A stretch of DNA of 64,000 nucleotides, taken from NCBI GenBank assembly GCA_035222895.1, contig JAVYIG010007482.1:37535-101534 (forward strand). Reading direction: 5' to 3'. The stretch is from Strongylocentrotus droebachiensis. Its lineage: Eukaryota > Echinodermata > Echinoidea > Camarodonta > Strongylocentrotidae. A model generated the notes under the pieces. It did not search any database, was not told where the DNA came from, and was given only the letters and a program-made list of their open reading frames with translations. Both the position numbers and the translations under genes were made by a program. Positions 10,301 through 22,900 of the stretch are shown one piece after another; the stretch's first letter is position 1; every line of letters begins with the position of its first letter.

Positions 10301-13300
10301 TATCCCTCCGTTCACGGAGTGGGGGGCCAGGTAGACATCTCTATCTATTATTCAAATTTGCGCTCCAGACGTTTCTTTGTGCATGCAACTTTATTTTGCC
10401 GAGCTACCTTACTATATATTTTCATGAAGATTGAATACAAATTCGAAGTCAGATCAAGCGAAATAGTCTTTTTGAAGAAAATACAGATGGAGTATATATA
10501 TGTGTTAACTTCTTTTTGTGGATACAGGTAGGAGCTTCCTTGTTTGCAAGTAACATTGGTAGTGAGCACTTCATAGGACTTGCAGGGTCAGGAGCATCAT
10601 CCGGTCTGGGTGTGGGAGCCTTTGAGCTCAATGTAAGTCTTCTTCTAGTATATCTTCCAATTCCAATAACTTACGATTACTCAATGTGTATACCGGTAAT
10701 AATAATAAAAGCCATATTTGTATGGCACTTAAAAGTATGTTTGTATTCGCTTTCATCATAATTATTGTCACCCCATCATTTTTAACCATAGAATTCCACT
10801 GTTCCATTTTAAGTTTTGTAGGTTGATTTTATACATTCTAGCTATAAAACATACTTTGTATTTTCAGGTGATTTGTACCCTTAACCAAAACAGTGTGACA
10901 GGGAAAAATTTAATGAAAACATTTCGGGGGCTACTTTTCAAACTTGCTTGCATGAAAATAACACTCTTTAATTTGTTTTACATTGAACTCTATGCAAATT
11001 GGGGCTCTTTTTTTACTTTCGAGGGCTCTTTTGGGCATTTCGGGGGCTAATTTGCCCCGATCCCCGTGTATTTTTTCCCTGCAGTGTGATATTAATACAC
11101 CACCCAAGACGTTTGATCATTGTTAGATGCTGCCTTTAAGTGTCGGCTTGCATGGTGATGTACATGTAGATATACAGTAGGCTTGCGGGTGCACCATGTG
11201 AGAGAGAGAGAGAGGGTTGAGGAGTCCTGGAAATGACTCTGACTCTACACACCCCCAAGAAAGATTACCGAGTCAGAGTCCTTTCGAGGACTCCTCAACC
11301 CTCTCTCTCTCTCTCTCACATGGTGCACCCGCAAGCCTATTGATCATTGTTATTTTGTTGCAGGCCATTATCTTGCTTCAAGTGCTGGGATGGATCTTTC
11401 TACCAGTGTACCTTGCTTCTGGGATCTATACCATGCCTGAATATCTGCAGAAGAGGTTTGGAGGCAGGAGGATCAGAATGTACATTGCTGTTGTCTCACT
11501 TATCTTATACATCTTCACCAAGATATCGGTAAGAACACCGTCTTCCATTGCTGTTGTCTCACTTATCTTATACATCTTCACCAAGATATCGGTAAGAACA
11601 CTGTATTCCATTGCTGTTGTCTCACTTATCTTATACATCTTCACCAAGATATCGGTAAGAACACTTTCTTCCATTGCTGTTGTCTCACCTATCTTATACA
11701 TCTTCACCAAGATATCGGTAAGAACACTTTCTTCCATTGCTGTTGTCTCACTTATCTTATACATCTTCACCAAGATATCGGTAAGAACACTTTCTTCCAT
11801 TGCTGTGCTTTCAGATTTAATGCCCCTTCGTCTTTACAAAGACATCAGTAAGACTTCCATTGCTGTGCTTTCAGATGTAATGCCCTTTTGTCTTTACAAA
11901 GACATCGGTAAGAACACTTTCTTCCATTGCTGTGCTTTCAGCTTCAATGTTCTTTCCTCTTTACTAAAGCCTCGGTCACAAATGCCATTACGAACTGCTA
12001 CGAACGCCGTACGAACAATTTTTAGACAATGGAAACTTGGGAAGACAATGGAAAAATAGGGAGATTCGTATGAAATTATGGTTTGTACGAACCTTTGTGA
12101 CCGTAGCTTTAGATAGCAATAACGACTTTATCTTCTGTTGCAGTTCTTTCTTCTTTACAAAGGTATTAGAAAAGTTTCTATAATCTCGTATTGACCAGCT
12201 TATGCCAACTTTTTTATCAGAAATCCAACTGATAATAGGATATTTCTTTCAGATGTGACTAAAGTTATTTGATAGAAAGTTGAAAGCTAATTTGTTTTCT
12301 CATCAGAATTCGATATATCAAGATTGTGTTGGAAATGACATGCTTAAAAGGTAACGCAAAAGTTTTTGGAAATTTTGAAAATTGGATGGATAGTATTTCC
12401 TTACAATTTTGATTATATTTGAATGCCCATGTGGATGTATTATAAGCACTAGAAAATTTAGCCCCAAAAACACTTGTGCTTTAAGTAGAGAAATTGAATA
12501 ATCAAAAATTTACAGGTACTCCCTGTAAAATTCAAATATTTCAAATAGCGCCATAAAAGTCTCAGAATATGCAGTTCAGATGTATAATTTCCAAATGGGA
12601 ATAGCAAATAGGTCGATTGTAGACAAGAAACATGGTTTTAAAGCTAAAGCAATATCAGTCTTGAGAGAGCGCTATACAACATAAAGAGTTTTTTATTCAC
12701 AATTTCATCACTTTATAGACTTGATTTCAACCGCGACATTGAATATTGTAAAATCGCTTATGCTTCCAATATGTTCATTTGAACCAAATTCATGACCCCA
12801 TACCCAAACTTTGTATTACCTTTAACCCTAAATGTGCCCACTTTCCATTGACATTGATTTTGTTAAGGTCTAGATTGCATTTTTCCTTTTGAAAATTAGC
12901 ATTTTGAAGTACATGTTCGATCTGTTTGCAAACTGAATTGTAGCGACAATCGTTGGCCTTTGCTGCTCTTCAATAATACGATGACAAACAGTATTAATTA
13001 TAAATTAACAGTTGATTCCCCTCGGTTGATTCTTATGTTTGGATTATTTGGCGGGGAGAGATAGAAGTGAACGGTCTTACGCTTTATCCAACGTTGTATT
13101 ATTATTCTTATTGTTCATCGTCTCTACGATGCTCTTTGAATCAAAAACAGCTTTTATTGTTAGGCTTCCTGAAAGAAATTTTGTTTGCACCCTGTAAATT
13201 ATGATGATTTTTATCATGTGTTTGATTTTGTTATGATAAAAATCTACTGGCCGTGGGTGCATGCCAATAAGTTCTTTACACCAATCTTTACAAAAATGAG

Positions 13301-16300
13301 GTGCTATTCGGTGGGGCGTACATATGGCAATCACATGGTAGATCATTAGTACCGGGTCTAATACATTAAAGAGAGCTGAATTTGAACCCAGGCCTTAGGC
13401 TACTCCCCCCCCCCTCTCTCTCTCTCTCTCTCTTTCTCTTTCTCTTTCTCTTTTGTCATTGCCCTTCCTTTCCCTTGCTTATTTCCTTTTTGCCACGGAG
13501 TATGTACATGTACATGTAATGTGCATGTGCAGGCACGTACGCAGGGGGGTGGGGTGTTTTAGGGGTTAACCCCCCTCAATTTCTTTCTTTCTTTTTGTTC
13601 AAGGGGGGGGGGGGGTGCTGAGTAGGAAAAATTGTTTAACAGTAGATTCCCCCTCGTTTGATTCTTTTGTTCGGATTATTTGACGGGGATAGATAGAAGT
13701 GAACTCACGTTTGTAATATTATTCTTATTTTTTATCGTCTCTACGATGCACTTTAAATCACTGGTAATTTGATACAGTCCCCCAGGTAACAAATCAATAA
13801 CATTTGATCAAGGTTTACAGTTACACCTCATATTCTTTCGACAGGGTTGGTTGGTCCTTAAAAAGACCTATTCATGCTCTATCTCAAAATTTTGATAGGG
13901 TGAATTTAAGATGAATATTTGATTGAAACTTTTTAGAGGGAGCATACATGTATATTTGTTTGATTATTTTTAGTACAGGGTAAATGGAAAGAGACCTCGC
14001 AATATAGGTCACTGAGTTGCCATTTTGTGTTTGATTGATCGCATCTTCAAAAATCATAACTTTCTTACTTTTAATTGGTTTTCCTCAAACTTTTACAGAC
14101 TAGTTTCTCTAATTTGTCTGCCTTTATTAAAACCGATTTGATATTAGGAGGGACTCCTCCTTTAACCGTTTGAACAAATCTACCACAGTAGCAGGTTTGA
14201 GCACATTTGTATGTCTGGATATTGGACTGTGTGATAGACTTAACTTGGAGTGATAGCTCAGTCGGTAGTGACCTTTGGTAAGGCATTAATTCTCATTACC
14301 AAGTCCCTCAGAGAGGACCTTGAGCCGTCGGTCTTCTGGTTGCTTACTAACAAGCATTTATTGCTTTCTTAGCTGTCGGGTAAAATAACCACCACTATCA
14401 CTATCACAAATGTGTTATTCTTGTGTCTTTAGGTTGATCTGTACTCTGGAGCTTTGTTCATCCAGCAAGCCCTTGGATGGAACCTCTATGTGGCCATCTT
14501 CTCTTTACTTGCTATCACAGCATTGTATACAGTGACAGGGGGACTGGCTGCTGTCATCTTTACAGATACCTTACAGGCTATTGTCATGTTGACAGGGGCA
14601 CTCTGGCTTTGTATTAAGAGTAAGTACAGACCTCTGCAGGATGGTGCTTTTAAAAGAGACCTTTTGGCTTTGTGTTTGGAGTATATTCTGGTACTCTGGT
14701 CGATTTTGATAAAGGCACTTGTTCTTTATGGAGAATATTAGAATAAAGTTCAGTCAAACATATGTTATGCTATGGTCACATTACCCAAAAGTAGGCTGCT
14801 CGGCGGCCGAGCGGCGAGTTTTTAACCAATTCTGCCCGGCGGCTGCCCGGCCACCGAGCGGCGGCCGCCCAGGCACCGCTCGATTTTAGGGCATTGCTCG
14901 GTCGCCGCTGAAGTTTTAGCGCGGAGTTAAAATTTGGGCGGCGCCTGCTCACTTTTCACTCGCCGCCCAAAATACGCTCGGTGCCTGGTAGGTCGCCGCC
15001 CGGGCACCGACCTAATCGCTGGGCGATGCCTAATTCCAGCAGCGACCGAGCAGGCTACTGATCAGCCGGTCGCTGCTCAGATTTGTGACCATAGCTTAAG
15101 TGGCCACCTCTCTATAAAAGCCACCGGTCTATAATGGTCACCTGTATTGCCTCCTTCTAGAAGGGAATGTGTGTTGAAGGACGTATCTAGAAAGACCACC
15201 CGTTATTAACAGTGGCCACTGTTTGTGTGTCCTGTAGAGGAGATTGACTGTATAGAACCTTAAAGATTTATTTGATTCTGGTTCTGGATTGAGAGTACAT
15301 GTAAGATCTTTGCAGATGCTTTTGATAAAACAACAGTTCTTTATGGAGAACAGTTACGCTGCAGATTATGGATAGATTACATGATTCCATTGATTTTCAT
15401 GTTGGAATACTTTTTTCAGAATATTAGACTAAAATATTATTTCTGTAAAGACATTCTCTTGTGAGTAGACTACTCAATACCGTCGTACTTGGTCTTATAA
15501 AATAGGGCCCGCACAGAAACCTAAGTCAGACTTGAGAATCGCATGCACATGCAGTTTTTATTCTTTATTTTCTCTATACTCCCTTAATATTATCCATAAT
15601 TTGTTCACATAGAATGTCAGGTGACCTTTTGAAAGGTTGATTTTATAGATACTAGCTGTACACAATTGATTTCTTAGGTGAATGATGGTCAAATTAAAGT
15701 AACACTTTCTGTGTATTTTGTGTTCGTTTCTTTCATTGTCTTGTGTTGTCTCTATTATCCCACTTTTTTCTACACTTTAGTTGTTCACTGTGTATTGGCA
15801 TTATTATTCTCTCAAGGTTTTCAGGCAATCGGTGGTTACCAGAATCTTGAACCCCTGTATGCCCAAGCCATCGCCAATGATACCATCATGTCAAACAATT
15901 CTTGCGGTCTCCCTAGAGATGATTACTTCAATCTCTTCCGTGATCCTGTGACCTCTGACCTTCCATGGCCTGGGTTCATCTTTGGACAGACCGCAGCTTC
16001 TCTCTGGTACTGGGCAACTGATCAGGTCTGTTTTATTTTTATTCTGGCCAGTCCAATGGGTTCAAATCCATGTATCATTTTTACAGCAGACTGAAAACTG
16101 TAAAATCAAGACCCTTTATTTTCCTTCTCATGGTCTAGCTGTTACAGTTCATTTAACCTATAGCAGATCAGGGATTTCTAAGAGTCTAAATGGATAAAAT
16201 TTTCCTCCTCAAATTGGCAATAATATTTTATTCATAATTGTTTATTTATATACCAGTATATATATTGCAGCACAAACAGACTTACATTTCCAGTGATTTA

Positions 16301-19300
16301 TGCATTTTCTGCTGAATAGTAATTCTACAATTTGTAATTCCTAGCATTTTTTGATCAAAAGATGAAAATAAAGTTTGACTTAACTGTTATAATAATAATG
16401 ATAGTGGCTTCTTATAAAGCGCACATGTCCATCACGTCGTGACGCTCCTCGCTGCTTCGATCATTACCCAAGGCAGCTATTACGGCGCTCTAGCATTTCA
16501 AGGAATTAATTTCTGCCAGGTTAAATACTTTGTTAACTACCAGGTTATGGTTTAACTACTTTAATACAGCACTAATCCATATACTAATCCTTAATTTTCC
16601 ACATGTATGCATTCTACAGAGATGGACAATTTAATCTTGATCGTTTTCTCTAGTTGCCAATAATAGTTCCATTAAGCCCAGTAACCAGTTTGTTCAATCT
16701 ATGATGAAATGACAGATACATGTTCATATCTTTATAGACATTTAGCCTCAGCAAACTTTCTTCAGGAGAAACCCTAGAATTTAATTTAAATGTCCATGTA
16801 TATGGAAAATATGAAAATTCTAATATGACAAAAGCTATTTTGCATTGTATGTACATTTAGTTGCTTTACTGTACTTTTTTTTGTAAGACCACTGCAGTAA
16901 AATAACTTTTTTTGCAAATTGTTTTGGGTCAATTGCTATTTGGGCTAGACTATCTCGCTGATTCTAGGAACTTGCTCAGAAGTCAGAAAAGCAACACTTA
17001 TCGATGACTTTTGTGTTGTGCACGAAACCTTAAAGCTAATCTTGAGCTCTGGTATGTGATTCATATGTCGAGAGAACATGGCTATTATTCATTCTGGATT
17101 GTTTATCCTGCAGTAGATTGATTGTTTGAACAGGTAAAATAAAAACTTGCTGGAAACCATCTTCAATAAAAACCACAACTCTCATTTGCACGTAGTGACC
17201 TGTTTTAAGCACATGTGTCGAGCCTACTAAACTTGATTTCCTTATCTTTATATGCTCATTACTCAGCCCCTATATATTTTCTACCAAAACTGTTTGGCAC
17301 GTGGCATTTATTTGTAATCTTGAAAATATACAATGCAAGTTTGTTGGATTTTGTAGTAATTTATTTTTTCTATCATTACCAGAACTCAAGCTTATCTTTA
17401 AAAATAATAATAATAATAATACATTTATAGAGCGCAGAAACTATCCAACATTAAGTATATATTCTACTGAGCTATAAGAGCTCCTGATATGCTTAGATTT
17501 ACAATTAATTATAAAGATAGAGTGAAATAGAGAGATGTTGCAATCAACCTCCAAACCGGGAGAAGATACTTACATGTAGATAGAAAAAGATGTGTTTTCA
17601 GTTTCGATTTAAAGACATTAACAGATGGTGATTTCCTGACTTCAAATGGCAAGTTATTCTAGAGTTTTGGGGCTGCACAGGCAAATGCTTGATCTCCTAG
17701 CGTTATTTTTGTTTTGATAGATGGGATCTGCAGCAACATAGTATCTCTGGAACTGCGCAAGTTGCGATTGTGTTGATTAGGTTTGAAATTCAACAGTTCT
17801 TTGATACTCTGTTACACCATGCTCTGGTGCTATGAAAACTGTCGGTAATAAAGCCTTGAATGTAATCTTGATTTTTATGATAACAAAGTACATGTTTAAT
17901 CAGGTGGCCGGCTATCATGCTTATTTTGCAGTTAAAGCACAAACTGATCTTCATCATTAATGTACTGTAGGATAAGCATGTTTTATTTTCCCCCAATTTG
18001 ATTTACTTTGAGACCATTAATAGATATATTTTCTACCATTAAAAAAAAAAAATCCCATATTCAGCATTATTGTGTATGCACATGATTATAGTGTTTGTCT
18101 AGTAAGGATAATGGCATATCAGTTGGGAGTGGAAACAGGGAGTATGTGCCCCCACTCGGCACTACAATTCAATTCAATTCAATTCAGTTTAATTGGCATC
18201 ATAAAAACACTGAAGGGGATGTAGGTAATATATTATGCGTAGGTGATGTTTTCCTGGCATCTACTAACACAATGGAGACCATAAAAAGCAGTGCACGATA
18301 ACGTCTTTTTAAATGAAGTAACAGTTTAAGGGGGGTTTGACCCGATGACGATGCGGATACTGTGTGGGTCTGGACACATGATGGCGTTTTTCTATTCACA
18401 TCACATTTTCACTTGGCAGCCCAAGGGGGGGGGGGGGGTAAACCCCCTAACCCCTCCCCCATCCCCACACAGATCCGCCACTGGGATCTTTTGCAAACTG
18501 GAATACCAAGCATGTAGGCGATGGAAAAAAAGTGCTTGCGAAACGGATAGAAACTTCGCGGCCACAGGGATGACAGAAAATAATATGACAATGAAACCAG
18601 CAACTGTGGCAGGATTAATGGCGGGGACAATCTGCATGCTGAATAGAATAGGTATATCGGAAAATTAATTCAAGACTAAGTTATAAGTTAGAAGTTAGAA
18701 GTTATAAAGGAGATAAAATCTTTGGTATTGGTCATGTTCGACTTAAAATTGCATGCCCCCAGGCGCGGATCCACAAAAAAAAATGAATTATGCATACTAC
18801 CCCCCCCCCCCCCTCCCAACTGAACGAAATATTGGTAGGCTCGATTTTCACATTTTCGGGGTCATATACCAAAAAAATGATGCTCACTACCCCCCCTCCC
18901 CCCCCCCCCCCCCCCCCACTGAGCGAGATATTGGTCGGCGCGATTTTCACATTTTAGGCCCCCCCTATTGGCAAATCCTGGATCCGCCACTGCTGTACCC
19001 CCCTTCCCTTCTTTCTCTCCTTCGAGCGTAGCTAGGATATTAGTGTAGGGGGCGGTATATCGATCACTTACAGAGCGCGCTCCCTATAGGAGGGTGGGTG
19101 CAGGGAGAGGGATTAGAGGTTTAATTAAACTAAAGAGAAAGAAGACTATTCGTGTACAGTTCTCGACTCTTTATCCTTGTCTGAATTCAGTTCCCCCCTC
19201 CCGCGCGAAGTGAAGCGCGGAAGCTTTGACGTTACTTTAAACTTTCAGAGAAAGAAGACGATTCATTTGTACCATTCTCGACTCTAAATCAATATCTGAA

Positions 19301-19924
19301 TTTTCAAAAATGTTTCTTTGTCTGTTCCTTTTTCTATCTACGTCCGTTTACTTTTTTTCTTCTCTCTCTCTTTCTTTTTTTTTTTTTTTTTTTTTGGGGG
19401 GGCGGCGTTTTTTAAAAATATAGGCCTATATATATATTTTTTTTGGGGGGGGCACCTTACCGCCCCTTGGCTACGCTCCTGTTCTCCTCCATCCCCTCAA
19501 TTGTCCAACACTGCCTGTTCTCTCAACACTCACTCCGCGTTTAACTTTCTCCTCTATTCGAATTCTTGAATTAAACCTTTAAACATTGGACCAAACCCTA
19601 TACCGAGACTGAAACATAACCTAAATCCCTGATGCAACCTATAGTTTGCAGGCACAAACTCTTGGCAGTCGTTGTGCGTTAGTGCCTGCAAAATGAGACT
19701 ATATTAGTCAGAAACTGACAGATCTAGGCTCTGCTCAAGACTCCAGAAATTGTGGTTAAGTGTCAAATTAAAGTTAGTGATTGCAGACTAGATGCAACCT
19801 TACCAGTATCTCTTGACGAAATAAAGCCCACATAAATTATTGCCAGGGCGTGTCGGAGAACCTTCCCCTTCTCCTCTCCATTTCCCAACCCCTCCCTCTC
19901 TCTATCTTTCTCTCTCTCTATCTT

Positions 19925-19958
<34 letters not shown>

Positions 19959-22900
19959 CCCATCTCCGTTTACCCTGACAAGTTTACTCGAGATTGCACT
20001 GAACCGGATTATACTCTGGATTTTTTTCTTCTTTTTCACATCTTTTTATTGTCATGAGGGAAACTATCATTGATTCTTCTTGAAATTAACATACCGATAA
20101 TTATGTAGAGAAGATATTGCGTACAAATATATCAACACAATGGGCTTTATCATAATCACTACACAATGATGTACTGCATTCAGGCTCATAGGATGGTTAT
20201 TTATATACAAAAATAGCATAAAGGAATGAGGACAAGAAGGGTTGATTGCACGTAAAATGAATCTTTTTTTTTCTTTTATTTTGAGTTCGTCAGTTCGTGT
20301 TAGTGGTTGCGTAGGCAAAAGAGAAAATTCTGTATTTAAAAAAAAAATTATTGCCGCAAATCCGCTCTCACAGGTCACATGTACTTGCTACAAAAAAACA
20401 AAAAAAAAAATCATAAATTACAATATTCATCAATGTGGGATTGTCTAAGTAGATGGAAAAGATCATGTTTTACCAAAAGTGGAATGTACAATTAACAATT
20501 AAGGAATATTACATAACATGATATAAGATTGTATTTATATAAACATGACTATTTTCGCTTTTATCCCCTGCATGTGACATGAATAACAAGGGTTTATGGA
20601 AAAAAGAAAAGAGGGAGACAAAAAGAAAGAAAGAAACATGAAAATGGGTTTGATCCTGCTCATCTCCGTGAAATAGATTATTCCCCCCCCAAAAAAAAAA
20701 AGGTAATTTACTTGAAATCTAATGTATGACAACATGACAGGGGTTCAAATGAAAATATAAGCCTATTAAAAGCATTGGTCCTGTACTAACATTAATTTGA
20801 CCCTGGCTTGTCAAATTCTCTACCTAATATGAAACGAAAAAATTATAGCGGCGCTAAACTGCCAGTACAAATGGATGATTACTTAACATACATTTATTAG
20901 CGGAAAAAGAGATCTGATCCGAAATTCGTTGAAAGGGGGCCTTGAGAAAACTGAAATATGATTGACAGACTCTTATCAACAAAATAATAAAAAACACATT
21001 AAGAAAAGGTTATTTGTATCCTGAAATGTAAACCACTACAAATGTGAATAGGGAGTTGGTTTACAAACGGTATAATTGAAGAATATTCTCAAGGACTTGT
21101 CTAAATAACCTTCAGCCAAGATATAGCTCTTTTTTTTTCTTTTCGCCTGGTAATGGTTGGCGAGCAATGAACCACAAATTGATCCCTTCCCCTTTAAAAT
21201 TGAAGAAAAGTACAGAATCCAAACAATATGACATCAAAATAACAGTAATACATGTACTTCCAATCAAGGCCTTAATTAAGCTACTGACAACCCCAGGGGG
21301 TGTTTCACAAAGATCCTAAGTCGAACTTAAATATTATGGAAAGCCATTTGTAGCCTTAAAATTAAATATATTCAAAAGCAAAAATTCATTTATTTTAGAC
21401 TTTTCATAACTTCCACATAAGAACATGAAATCTCCTTGACAATAGAAAATATGAATGATTTGAATCAACATTTTATGCCTTTTAAAATACCTTTTACAAA
21501 ATATTACATAGATGCTAACGGCTTTCCATAATTTTTAAGTTGAACTAAATAAACAAAAAATTAAAAAAAGTTTTCGGGTCAAATACAAAAAATGAATAAT
21601 GCATACTACCCCCCCCCCCCCCCCCCCCCCCCCACTGAGAGAAATATTGGGAGGCTCGATTTTCACATTTTCAGGGTCATATACCAAAAAAATGATGCTC
21701 ACTACCCCCCCCCCCCTCCCCCACTGAGCGAGATATTGGTCGGCGCGATTTTCACATTTTAGGCCCCCCCCCCCCCCCCCTATCGGCAAATCCTGGATCC
21801 GCCCCTGCATGCCCTCCCCCCCCCCCCCGACCCTTACCCGGTAACAAAAAACACCTTCTTATAATATCATCCCCCTTTCTTTCTTTCCCCTTCTCATTAT
21901 TCTCCTTTTCCCCCTTTTCTCTCCTCCGTCTTTCCGCCTTTTCTCTCCTCTCTCTTTCCCTTTCCCCTCCTTTTTCTCCTCTCCCCTTTTCTTTCCTCCC
22001 TCTTTTCTTCTTCTTTCTCTCTTCCCTTTTTTTCTTTTTCCTCTCCTTTTTCTTTCCCCCTCCTTTTTCTCCTTTTCTTTTTTTTGGCCGGGGGGGTATG
22101 TGCCCCCTGTGCCCCCCTGGATCCGCCACTGTCCTCAGTGACAGGAGTGATAGGGTTCACAGTGTGACATATTTGTAAAGCCTGGTTACTTTGCTTTCTC
22201 TCATGTAATTTTTATCAGGGACTTGTTAAAGAATTCAATTCAATTCAATTCAAATCATTTATTTCCAAATTCCAACATCAATTAAAACGATGTGTAAAAA
22301 ACAGTCAATGGGCAATAAAAACATTGTAAAACTATGATAATTCAATCAAGTGACTAAGGAGATTAAAAAAACACAAGTATATTATTTTATGAGAAACAAG
22401 GTGAAGAAAAGGGCAAAGTAGACCGTATAATACAAAATGCAGTCTACATAAAAAAACACAAGTGGATAATTGAAAAATGGTGAACACAATGAAAGCCAGG
22501 TTTGTGGCTTGTTAGGGTGTGTACACCTAGTTTATGTATTTGTTTTGTTAAAGGTAATACAAAGTTTTGGTATGGGGTCATGAATTTGGTTCAAATGAAC
22601 ACATTGGAAGCAAAGGCGATCCTACAATATTCATTGATCGGTCTCGCGGTTGAAATTGAGTCTAAAGTGATGAAATTATAAATAATAAACTAATTATGTT
22701 GTATAGCCCCCTGTCAAGGTCAATATATTAATTTAGCTATAAAACAATGTTCTTTGAATCAAATCGACCGATTTGCTATTACCGTTTGGAATATATATAT
22801 CACAACTACATATTCTGAGATTTTCATGGTCGCAGCTACCATCGTATGGTTGTAGGCGCTAGTTGAAATTTATCAAAATTTACCGGGAGCACCGGTAAAT

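Noticed and set aside
11426..11800. Minus-strand frame with repeated [15 protein letters not shown] peptides
   Set aside because: It is the antisense of the 63-bp exon 4 repeat.
14245..14400. A functional tRNA gene, because of TAGCTCAGTCGG
   Set aside because: No acceptor stem or B box follows; the body recurs at three other places as a SINE.
21752..22160. Lys/Glu/Arg-rich open frames on the minus strand
   Set aside because: They are the purine strand of the CT tract; composition alone explains the missing stops.
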